DNA of 64,000 bases from an uncultured Bacilli bacterium (lineage in GTDB: Bacteria; Bacillota_I; Bacilli_A; ML615J-28; CAG-313). Within the stretch, counting starts at the first letter, position 1, and the number at the start of each line of letters is the position of its first letter. The notes beneath the pieces were generated by a model that saw only the letters and a list, made by a program, of their open reading frames with translations, had not been told where the DNA came from and did not search any database. Where the stretch lies: positions 1 through 64,000 of the forward strand of contig CAKPBI010000005.1 in the NCBI GenBank assembly GCA_934140285.1. Direction: 5' to 3'. A program made the position numbers and the translations under genes. Shown here piece by piece: positions 7,425 to 14,833 of the stretch.

Positions 7425-8720
7425 TTCTGTTAATTCACCAATTAAATCGTAAACTTTTGCTTCTTTTATGACAACATTATATATTTCTCCAAGGATTAAA
7501 GGCGCATTTGTATCAATATAAATATAGCCATCTACATCATCTGGAGCGTATGCATAGCTTCGCGATTTATACATTTGTTTATCAAAATCAAAGTCATCAA
7601 CTATAACTTTTACGATTTTGCCAATTTGTTGTTTGCTGTTATTTTCAACAATTTTAGCCTGTAAAGACATGATTTTATCGTATCTTTGCTTAGCAATAAT
7701 TTCCGAAACTTGAGGTTCCATATCATATGCTTTTGTGTCTTCCTCTGGTGAATATGTGAAAACTCCGAGTCTATCAAACTTAATTTCTTCAACAAAATCA
7801 TATAACTCTTGAAAGTCTTCATCTGTCTCAGTAGGAAATCCTACAATCAATGTGCTTCTTATTATTACGTTTGGAATATAAGAACGTAGCTTTGTAATTA
7901 TCGATCTTATCATTTCTTTGCTTCCACGTCTATTCATTAACTTTAAAATTCTATTTGACGCATGTTGAATTGGAATATCAAAGTAAGACATCAATTTAGG
8001 ATTGTCTCTAAATTCACATAATAGTTCTTCAGTAATTTCATCTGGATATAAATATAGAACACGAATTATTTTTACACTATCATTTTTTGAAATTTCTCTG
8101 ATCAAAGAAACAAGTGATGTTCCATCATTTAAATCTGTTCCGTATCTCGTTGTATCTTGAGCAATTAATGTTATTTCCTTTACTCCTGAAGATGTAAGTA
8201 CATTAATTTCATCAATTATTGATGAGATACTTCTACTTGAAAATGGTCCTCGTATTAATGGAATAGCACAGTAAGCACATTTGTTATTGCAACCATCACC
8301 AATTCTTACATATGCACTATGAGGAAGGGTAGATAATGCTCTAGCCTTATAGTCAAATTTGTATACTTTTGTTGAATTGGTTAGTTGTTGAAATAGTTTA
8401 TCAATGTTTTCATAATCTCTAATTGGAAAAAAGATATCTACCTCGGGGATACTTTGTTTTAATTCATCTAGGTATCTTTCAACTAGACATCCCATTGCTA
8501 TAATTTTAACTCCTTTTTTTCCATAATCGGTTAATTCTAGTATTGTGTCAATGGCCTCTTTTTTTGCTGATTGAATAAAACCACAGGTATTAACAACTAA
8601 AATATCCGCTTCATCAATATTTGTAGTAATTTCTATTCCGTACTTGGTCGCAACCCCCAAAAACATTTCTGAGTCAATTAAGTTTTTGGCACAACCTAAT
8701 GATATCATTCCTAACTTCAT
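7422..8720 (-). CDS. rimO: Ribosomal protein S12 methylthiotransferase RimO
   Basis: RimO is a radical-SAM enzyme that adds a methylthio group to an aspartate of ribosomal protein S12. The 432 residues show the UPF0004 domain with cluster cysteines C10, C46 and C78, the radical-SAM motif CNNKCAYC (C144, C148, C151) and a C-terminal TRAM domain. The opening KLGMISLGCAKNLIDSE separates RimO from its relative MiaB. A GGAGGA site lies seven bases before the ATG. It has its own promoter and diverges from pduL. Confidence 0.96.
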   Translation of the reverse strand: MKLGMISLGCAKNLIDSEMFLGVATKYGIEITTNIDEADILVVNTCGFIQSAKKEAIDTILELTDYGKKGVKIIAMGCLVERYLDELKQSIPEVDIFFPIRDYENIDKLFQQLTNSTKVYKFDYKARALSTLPHSAYVRIGDGCNNKCAYCAIPLIRGPFSSRSISSIIDEINVLTSSGVKEITLIAQDTTRYGTDLNDGTSLVSLIREISKNDSVKIIRVLYLYPDEITEELLCEFRDNPKLMSYFDIPIQHASNRILKLMNRRGSKEMIRSIITKLRSYIPNVIIRSTLIVGFPTETDEDFQELYDFVEEIKFDRLGVFTYSPEEDTKAYDMEPQVSEIIAKQRYDKIMSLQAKIVENNSKQQIGKIVKVIVDDFDFDKQMYKSRSYAYAPDDVDGYIYIDTNAPLILGEIYNVVIKEAKVYDLIGELTE

Positions 8721-8809
8721 TTTTATCCTCCAAACTTAAATATATATTATTATATAATATTAAAAAAATTTTTTAAACACAAACGATAAACTTTTGCTTT
8801 ATTGTGGAA

Positions 8810-8833
8810 ATTAAACGTTTAATATGATATAAT
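8810..8833 (+). promoter_or_regulatory. pduL promoter with embedded palindrome
   Basis: An extended -10 (TGA-TATAAT, box at 8828-8833) is preceded by a perfect 14-bp palindrome ATTAAACGTTTAAT at 8810-8823 in the spacer. No convincing -35 is present at 17 bases. The palindrome may be an operator or a chance feature of AT-rich DNA. Confidence 0.5.
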
Positions 8834-8860
8834 CGAAACAAGAGAAAGAAGGGAATAGTT

Positions 8861-9433
8861 ATGAAACAATTTATTGTTGAAACATCTGCACGTCACATTC
8901 ATTTAACTGAAGAACATTTCAAAGTTTTATTTGGTGAAGATGCTCAGTTAACTGTAAAAAAACAATTATCACAACCTGGTCAATTCGCTTGTGAAGAAAG
9001 AGTAACAATTGTAGGACCTAAAAAAGAACTAGCTGGAGTTTCTATTCTTGGCCCATTTAGAGCAGAAAGCCAAGTTGAATTATCTGCTACCGATGCTCGT
9101 AGTATAGGACTTCCTATTGTTATTAGAGAATCAGGCGATTTAAAAGGTACACCTGCGTGTGTAGTAAAAGGACCAAAAGGAGAACTATCATTAGAATATG
9201 GTGTAATCGTTGCTAAAAGACATATCCATGCAACACCAGAAGATGCTAAAGAATTAGGAGTAGAAGATAAACAAATTGTTAGCGTAAAAATTAATACTCC
9301 TGAAAGATCATTAATATTTGGTGATGTTGTAGTTAGAGTAAGTTCTAAATATGCTCTTGCTATGCATATTGATACAGATGAAAGCAATGCTGGAAATGTT
9401 GCTCCTGGAACCATAGGAGAAATAGTTAAATAA
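8861..9433 (+). CDS. pduL: Phosphate acyltransferase PduL (phosphotransacetylase)
   Basis: PduL interconverts acyl-CoA and acyl-phosphate. This 190-residue protein has both zinc-site motifs, SARHIHLT near the N-terminus and AKRHIHATPEDA in the second half, and the closing NAGNVAPGTIGEIV. There is no long N-terminal targeting extension and no microcompartment gene nearby, so it is probably the housekeeping acetyl-CoA/acetyl-phosphate enzyme used for ATP production through acetate kinase, replacing Pta. GAAAGAAGGGA precedes the ATG. A small lipoprotein gene follows ten bases on. Confidence 0.93.
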   Translation: MKQFIVETSARHIHLTEEHFKVLFGEDAQLTVKKQLSQPGQFACEERVTIVGPKKELAGVSILGPFRAESQVELSATDARSIGLPIVIRESGDLKGTPACVVKGPKGELSLEYGVIVAKRHIHATPEDAKELGVEDKQIVSVKINTPERSLIFGDVVVRVSSKYALAMHIDTDESNAGNVAPGTIGEIVK

Positions 9434-9442
9434 GGTGATATT

Positions 9443-9841
9443 ATGATGAAACAAATAAGAAAAGCATTATTATTAGTTACAATGGCAATAGCTTTAGTTG
9501 TAATGACAAGTTGTACAAAAACAGGATATGAAGGTAAATATAATTTAGTTTCAATTTCTGGTATTCCAGGTGTAAGTGCAAGCACATATGAGTATAATTA
9601 TATTGAATTACGCCCTGGAAAAAAATACGTCATTGAAAATAAAGTAAATTCTATTGTTACTTCTCAAAAAGGAACATATTCAATTAACAAAGCAAAAAAT
9701 GAAATTACTTTTATCACAACTTCATCTGGAACAAAGGTAAAAGAAATTGATAAACTTGATGGAAATAAAATAATTATTGAACAAACACTTGCTACTTCTA
9801 CAGGTAGTTATACAGTAAAAATGGTATTTGAAAAAGAATAG
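9443..9841 (+). CDS. Small lipoprotein, lipocalin-like size
   Basis: A 132-residue predicted lipoprotein: a charged start, a hydrophobic stretch and the lipobox VMTSC with acylated C24. The mature part is rich in beta strands (YEGKYNLVSIS, YIELRPGKKYVIE, KGTYSINKAKNEITF), the pattern of small lipocalin-like domains. It follows pduL by ten bases with an AAGGTGAT site and is closed by a terminator. Function unknown. Confidence 0.8.
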   Translation: MMKQIRKALLLVTMAIALVVMTSCTKTGYEGKYNLVSISGIPGVSASTYEYNYIELRPGKKYVIENKVNSIVTSQKGTYSINKAKNEITFITTSSGTKVKEIDKLDGNKIIIEQTLATSTGSYTVKMVFEKE

Positions 9842-9843
9842 TA

Positions 9844-9872
9844 AAAAAGGCCCACAGATGTGAGCCTTTTAA
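9844..9872 (+). terminator. Terminator after pduL-lipoprotein
   Basis: AAAAGGC/GCCTTTT stem extended by a CAC/GTG pair set, then a TTTT-AAATTT tail. Confidence 0.8.
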
Positions 9873-9946
9873 ATTTATATATGTTTTAATAAACAAAAAA
9901 AATAAAATATGGTATAATAGTAAAAAAAGAAAATGAGGTAAATAGT

Positions 9947-10174
9947 ATGCGCTGTCCAAAATGTCATAATGAAAATAAAATAGATGCATTAACATGTGAT
10001 TTTTGCATGACTGAACTCCCAATGACAGAAGAAAGAAAAAAACAAATATCTGAATTAAGAAAAAAGGAACGTCAAAGCAAGTTGCATAATTCGATGGTAA
10101 AGTTATTTGGATTATTATTAGGTCTTGTGGTTATTGTGGGAATTGTCGTAGCAGCGTTTATATTAAAAAAGTAG
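9947..10174 (+). CDS. Zinc-ribbon single-pass membrane protein
   Basis: A 75-residue protein with an N-terminal zinc ribbon (C3-X2-C6 and C17-X2-C20), a charged helix of K, R and E, and one C-terminal membrane segment (FGLLLGLVVIVGIVVAAFIL). The zinc ribbon would face the cytoplasm. It has a GAGGTAAAT site and a TATAAT about 30 bases upstream. It ends one base before mnmG, so the two are probably co-transcribed. No function is known. Confidence 0.75.
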   Translation: MRCPKCHNENKIDALTCDFCMTELPMTEERKKQISELRKKERQSKLHNSMVKLFGLLLGLVVIVGIVVAAFILKK

Positions 10175-10175
10175 T

Positions 10176-12083
10176 ATGGGAAGAATAGAACTAGAAAATA
10201 TTATTAACAAAACATATGATGTAATTGTTGTTGGTGGAGGCCATGCAGGTATTGAAGCAAGTCTAGCTCCATCAAGACTTGGATTACATACATTAATGGT
10301 TTGTGGAAACATAAAGAAAATAGGTAATATGCCATGTAACCCTTCTATAGGTGGACCAGCTAAGGGAATAATTGTTAGAGAAATAGATGCATTAGGCGGA
10401 CAAATGGCAATTTCTGCTGACCATACTTGTCTTCAAATTAAAATGTTAAACTTATCAAAAGGACCTGCCGTTAGAGCAATGAGAGTTCAATCTGATAAAG
10501 TTGCCTACTCAAAGTATATGCAAAACGTTTGTTTGTCGCAAGAAAATCTTGATATATATGAAGGCCTTGTTGATGAAATAATTGTAGAGAATGAAACGAT
10601 TAAAGGAATAATATTGGAAGATGGAACCATTGTTTACTCAAAAAAAGTAATAATTACAACTGGTACATATTTGTCATCAAGAGTTTTATGTGGAATGAAT
10701 ACAACGCCAACTGGACCTGATGGCGAAAAAACAAACTATGGTTTGTCAAAATCACTAAAAAATCATGGATTTAAATTATTAAGACTAAAAACAGGTACCC
10801 CTCCAAGAATATGGACAAACTCCATTGACTTTTCAAATATGCAACTAGAACTAGGAACGGAGTTACCACTAACATTTAGTTACACTACTGACCCCAAAAC
10901 TATGATACCATTTGACAAACAGGTACCATGTTATCTAATTTGGACAACTCCTGAAACACACAAGATTATTAAAGAACATCTTCATGAATCAAGTATGTAC
11001 TCAGGAATTGTTGAGGGAATTGGACCACGATATTGTCCATCAATAGAGGATAAGATAGTAAGATTCGCAGATAAAGAACGCCATCAAATTTTTCTAGAAC
11101 CAGAAAGTCTAGAACTTGGACAAACATACATTCAAGGATTCTCGACAAGTATGCCTCATAATGTTCAAGAACTTATGGTTAGATCATTACCAGGATTCAA
11201 AAATGCTGAATTTGCAAAATACGCTTATGCAATTGAGTATGATGCAATAGACCCACTAGAACTTAAACCTAACTTAGAAACAAAAAAAGTTCATGGTCTA
11301 TATTTTGGTGGCCAGGTAAACGGAACAAGTGGATATGAAGAAGCTGCATGTCAAGGTTTAATAGCCGGAATTAATGCAAGTTGTTCAATCTTAAATAAAA
11401 ATCAACTAGTACTTAGAAGAGATGAAGCTTATATAGGTGTTTTAATAGATGACTTAGTTACAAAAGGAGTAACAGATCCATATCGTATGTTAACATCTAG
11501 AGCTGAATTTAGACTATTGTTAAGACATGACAATGCAGACCAAAGATTAATACAATATGGTCATTATGTTGGTTTAATAAGTGATGAAAGATACGAAGAA
11601 TATTTAAACAAAATGAATTTAATTGAAAACGAAAAGCAAATGTTAGCTTCACTCCGTATAACTCCTAAACAAAATATTAATGAATATCTAAGGAGTATTA
11701 ATTCTCCAGAACTAAAGGATGGTATTAGTGCAATTGAACTAATGAAACGTCCAGAGATTTCTTATTTTGATATTGTTAAAATGTTAAACCTAGAAAATCA
11801 TTTAAATTATGAATATGGTGAACAATTAAACATTGAAGTAAAATATGATGGATACATCCAAAAGGCATATCGAGATGCAAGTAGAATGCATAAATTAGAA
11901 AGTATGAAAATTCCAGAAGATATTAATTATTATGATATTCATAATTTAGCCAGTGAAGCAAAAGAAAAGTTGACTAAAATTAGACCAATTAATTTGTCTC
12001 AAGCATCACGTATTAGTGGGGTAAATCCAAGTGATATTGCTATACTACTTGTTTATTTAGAATCAAGAGGCCGTAAGCAATGA
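10176..12083 (+). CDS. mnmG: tRNA uridine-34 modification enzyme MnmG
   Basis: MnmG is the FAD enzyme that, with MnmE, puts carboxymethylaminomethyl groups on wobble uridine of tRNAs. The 635-residue length is normal. The dinucleotide motif VVVGGGHAGIEAS is at residue 16 onward, followed by MPCNPSIGGPAKGIIVREIDALGG and the conserved RLKTGTPPRI and GLYFGGQVNGTSGYEEAA blocks. Its own binding site is weak, so it may depend on coupling with the zinc-ribbon gene just before it. The ATGA overlap with rsmG is the usual arrangement near the chromosome origin in Firmicutes. mnmE is not in the window. Confidence 0.97.
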   Translation: MGRIELENIINKTYDVIVVGGGHAGIEASLAPSRLGLHTLMVCGNIKKIGNMPCNPSIGGPAKGIIVREIDALGGQMAISADHTCLQIKMLNLSKGPAVRAMRVQSDKVAYSKYMQNVCLSQENLDIYEGLVDEIIVENETIKGIILEDGTIVYSKKVIITTGTYLSSRVLCGMNTTPTGPDGEKTNYGLSKSLKNHGFKLLRLKTGTPPRIWTNSIDFSNMQLELGTELPLTFSYTTDPKTMIPFDKQVPCYLIWTTPETHKIIKEHLHESSMYSGIVEGIGPRYCPSIEDKIVRFADKERHQIFLEPESLELGQTYIQGFSTSMPHNVQELMVRSLPGFKNAEFAKYAYAIEYDAIDPLELKPNLETKKVHGLYFGGQVNGTSGYEEAACQGLIAGINASCSILNKNQLVLRRDEAYIGVLIDDLVTKGVTDPYRMLTSRAEFRLLLRHDNADQRLIQYGHYVGLISDERYEEYLNKMNLIENEKQMLASLRITPKQNINEYLRSINSPELKDGISAIELMKRPEISYFDIVKMLNLENHLNYEYGEQLNIEVKYDGYIQKAYRDASRMHKLESMKIPEDINYYDIHNLASEAKEKLTKIRPINLSQASRISGVNPSDIAILLVYLESRGRKQ

Positions 12084-12778
12084 ATACATATGACTATATA
12101 ATTAAATCAATTATTAATGATGTAACAGATGATATATTACAAAAACTATATATATATTATCAAATATTAGTTGAAGAATCTAAGAAGATGAATTTAACAA
12201 CAATAACCGAAGAAAAAGAAGTATATATTAAACATTTTTATGATAGTTTACTTTTATCTAAAGTTACAAACGTTACTAATAAAACAATAATTGATGTTGG
12301 TACTGGCGCAGGATTTCCAGGCTTAGTTTTAGCTGTTTGTTTTCCAAGCACAAATGTAACCCTTGTTGAGCCAACTCTTAAAAGATGTAATTTTCTTAAC
12401 CATATCGTAAATGAGCTAAAATTAACTAATGTAAAAATAATTAATGAAAGAGCTGAAAAACTAGATAAGGGCTATCGTGAAAAATTTGATATTTCTACTG
12501 CTAGAGCTGTTTCCAACATTTCTATTTTAACAGAACTTTTAACTCCCTTTACAAGAGTAAATGGTGAAGTTGTTATTATGAAGGGTAGTAATTACCAAGA
12601 TGAATTAAATTCTGCCTTCTCAGCTATTGAAAAATTAAAACTCGAATTAAAGAACATATATGATTTTGATTTAATTGATAATATGGGAAGTAGACATATA
12701 TTGACATTTAGTAAAAAAGTAATAACCCCTAATATATATCCACGTGAATATTCAAAAATCAAAAATAAACCGCTATAG
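12080..12778 (+). CDS. rsmG: 16S rRNA (guanine-N7) methyltransferase RsmG
   Basis: RsmG methylates G527 of 16S rRNA. The 232 residues contain the SAM-binding motif IIDVGTGAGFPGLVLAV, the VEPTLKRCNFL segment and STARAVSNISILTELLTPF. It overlaps mnmG by four bases and is followed by parA after eight bases, the standard gidA-gidB-parA order. Confidence 0.95.
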   Translation: MNTYDYIIKSIINDVTDDILQKLYIYYQILVEESKKMNLTTITEEKEVYIKHFYDSLLLSKVTNVTNKTIIDVGTGAGFPGLVLAVCFPSTNVTLVEPTLKRCNFLNHIVNELKLTNVKIINERAEKLDKGYREKFDISTARAVSNISILTELLTPFTRVNGEVVIMKGSNYQDELNSAFSAIEKLKLELKNIYDFDLIDNMGSRHILTFSKKVITPNIYPREYSKIKNKPL

Positions 12779-12786
12779 GAGGAATT

Positions 12787-13545
12787 ATGAGTAAAATAAT
12801 ATCTATAGTAAATCAAAAGGGTGGTGTAGGTAAAACTACAACAACAATTAATCTTGGTGCGGCCTTAGCAATGGAAAATCAAAAAGTATTAATTGTTGAC
12901 TTTGATCAACAGGCTAATGCTACTATTGGTCTTGGTATTAATAGAGAGGAAATTCTTTTTGACATAGCAGATTTTTTTACACATGTAGCTCTGCTTAGAA
13001 GAGCAATTATCCATACATCAATTGACAATCTTGACTTAATTCCTGCTACAATTAAACTTGCGAATGTAGAAGAATCTTTATATCAAGTTAATGACAAAGA
13101 ATATTTGTTATCACATAAGTTGGAAATGATTAGATCAGAATATGATTATATATTAATAGATTGTCCACCTTCTTTAGGATTAATTGTTGATAATGCTCTA
13201 TTTGCAAGTGATTCAGTGATTATTCCAGTTGAATGTTCTTTCTATGCATATGAAGCTTTAACCCAAATGATTAAAAAAATAGATAAGGTTCAGAAAACAA
13301 AACATTTAGAAATAGAAGGCATTTTATTAACAAAACTTGATAATAGAAATACTGCAGGGTATAATGTAGTAGAAAAAGTTAATTTCTTACTTCCAAACAA
13401 AACATTTAAAACAATAATCACTCATTCTAGTCATATTCAAGAAGCTCCAAATTATGGAAAAAGTGTTATACAATTTTCTTATAACTCTAGAGGTTCAAAG
13501 GAATATAGAGAGCTAGCGAAAGAATTATTAGAAAGGAAAAAATAA
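12787..13545 (+). CDS. parA: Chromosome partitioning ATPase ParA (Soj)
   Basis: A 252-residue ParA/Soj ATPase. The deviant Walker A is VNQKGGVGKTTTTINLGAAL; DFDQQANATIGLG and DYILIDCPPSLG follow. The length is the same as Bacillus Soj. A clean GGAGG site precedes it. It sits in the expected origin-proximal position, but the parB/spo0J gene that normally comes next is absent and a mechanosensitive channel gene starts directly at the parA stop. Confidence 0.95.
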   Translation: MSKIISIVNQKGGVGKTTTTINLGAALAMENQKVLIVDFDQQANATIGLGINREEILFDIADFFTHVALLRRAIIHTSIDNLDLIPATIKLANVEESLYQVNDKEYLLSHKLEMIRSEYDYILIDCPPSLGLIVDNALFASDSVIIPVECSFYAYEALTQMIKKIDKVQKTKHLEIEGILLTKLDNRNTAGYNVVEKVNFLLPNKTFKTIITHSSHIQEAPNYGKSVIQFSYNSRGSKEYRELAKELLERKK

Positions 13546-14562
13546 ATGGAAAAAACTTTATATTGTATTATTACAATAGTTATATATTTTGTATTAATAT
13601 TTATCAAAAGAAAAGTAATGAATAAATACCATTCACCAGTAGCAGCATTTTTAGGAGTTTTCTTAGAAATATTAATCTTTTTAGGATTTGTTATAATTCT
13701 TGCGGTTATAAGCGGATTTAGATTTAACTATACAGAAGAAGATTTATTTAAATTCTTTAAGGAAAGAGGAAGTGACTTAGTATGGAGTATTGTTGTAGTA
13801 ATTATTGCTTCTACTTGGCTTGGAATTGCTAAGACGTTATTATTTAGAAAAAGAAAATTAGCAAAGTTACCAAAAGAAGAAGCAGAAGTAATTGAAAAAA
13901 GATCAACTACTGTTGCTAAAGTTTTAATGAGCTTAAATAGATATCTTACATATATAATTTGTATAATTGTTGTCTTAGGTATATGGGGTGTTAATGTAAT
14001 GCCTGCCCTAGCAGGACTTGGAATAGTAGGACTTGTTATTGGCCTTGGTGCTCAAAAGTTAATAGGAGATTTTGTAAGTGGTATATTCATTGTTTTTGAA
14101 CATCATTTTGACGTTGGTGATATTATTGAGGTCGATGATTTTAAAGGTGAAGTTATTGACATTGGCTTAAAAACTACTAAAATAAAAAATTGGGAAGGCC
14201 GTGTAATGATAATGTCAAATAGTGAATTATCAGTAATAATTAATGATTCAGTATTTGATACAACATTTGGTATTAATATTCCGGTATCATATGATTTAGA
14301 TCCTAAATTAGTAATGGAAAAATTGAATCAAGGTTTAGAAAAAAGGTTCAAAGGACAACCTAACATTATTAGTGTTCCAACATGTGCAGGTGTTAACGCA
14401 CTTGACTCTAGTAGTGTTAATATATTGATTCTCGCAACAGTTAAAGCAGAAACTCAATATAGTATAATTCGTCAACTAAAGCAAGCAGTAAAAGAAATAT
14501 GTGAAGAAAACAACTTCGAAATACCTTATCAACAAATTGTTTTACACAAGGGTGATAAGTAA
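13546..14562 (+). CDS. mscS: Small-conductance mechanosensitive channel, MscS family
   Basis: A 338-residue MscS-type channel that would release solutes on sudden osmotic downshift. It has four or so membrane segments; the pore helix and following beta domain are recognisable in GLVIGLGAQKLIGDFVSGIF, VGDIIEVDDFKGEVIDIGLK and the later IPYQQIVLH close. It starts at the base after the parA stop and overlaps the DUF951 gene by one base. MscS next to parA and DUF951 is a known Firmicutes neighbourhood. Confidence 0.93.
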   Translation: MEKTLYCIITIVIYFVLIFIKRKVMNKYHSPVAAFLGVFLEILIFLGFVIILAVISGFRFNYTEEDLFKFFKERGSDLVWSIVVVIIASTWLGIAKTLLFRKRKLAKLPKEEAEVIEKRSTTVAKVLMSLNRYLTYIICIIVVLGIWGVNVMPALAGLGIVGLVIGLGAQKLIGDFVSGIFIVFEHHFDVGDIIEVDDFKGEVIDIGLKTTKIKNWEGRVMIMSNSELSVIINDSVFDTTFGINIPVSYDLDPKLVMEKLNQGLEKRFKGQPNIISVPTCAGVNALDSSSVNILILATVKAETQYSIIRQLKQAVKEICEENNFEIPYQQIVLHKGDK

Positions 14563-14759
14563 TGATTGATCCAACAACAATTAAAGTGGGGGACATATTG
14601 ACATTTAAAAAGTCTCACCCCTGTGGATGCTATGATTGGAAGGTACTAAGAATTGGAATTGATTACAAACTTGAGTGTGTTAAATGTCATAGAATAATTA
14701 CAATACTTAGAATTGAAGCTTTAAAAAAAATAAAAGAAATAAAAGAGAAAACAAATTAA
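14562..14759 (+). CDS. DUF951 protein
   Basis: A 65-residue DUF951 protein. KVGDILTFKKSHPCGCYDWKV and LECVKCHRIITI show the family's CxC and CxxC cysteines, which probably bind zinc. It overlaps mscS and ends in a terminator. Members are small origin-proximal proteins, often beside ychF, of uncertain, perhaps nucleic-acid-binding function. Confidence 0.92.
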   Translation: MIDPTTIKVGDILTFKKSHPCGCYDWKVLRIGIDYKLECVKCHRIITILRIEALKKIKEIKEKTN

Positions 14760-14776
14760 GGGTTTTCTCTTTTTTT
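14744..14776 (+). terminator. Terminator of the mnmG-DUF951 operon
   Basis: AGAGAAAAC/GTTTTCTCT, 9 bp, with a 9-base loop and six T. It begins inside the end of the DUF951 gene. Confidence 0.9.
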
Positions 14777-14833
14777 CGCGTTTTTTTTCAAATTTGGTTA
14801 TGTATAATATATTACACGCACTTGGAGGTATAT

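Noticed and set aside
12741..12746. CACGTG core as a parS site near parA
   Set aside because: The flanks do not match TGTTTCACGTGAAACA beyond the core, and it lies in the coding end of rsmG.
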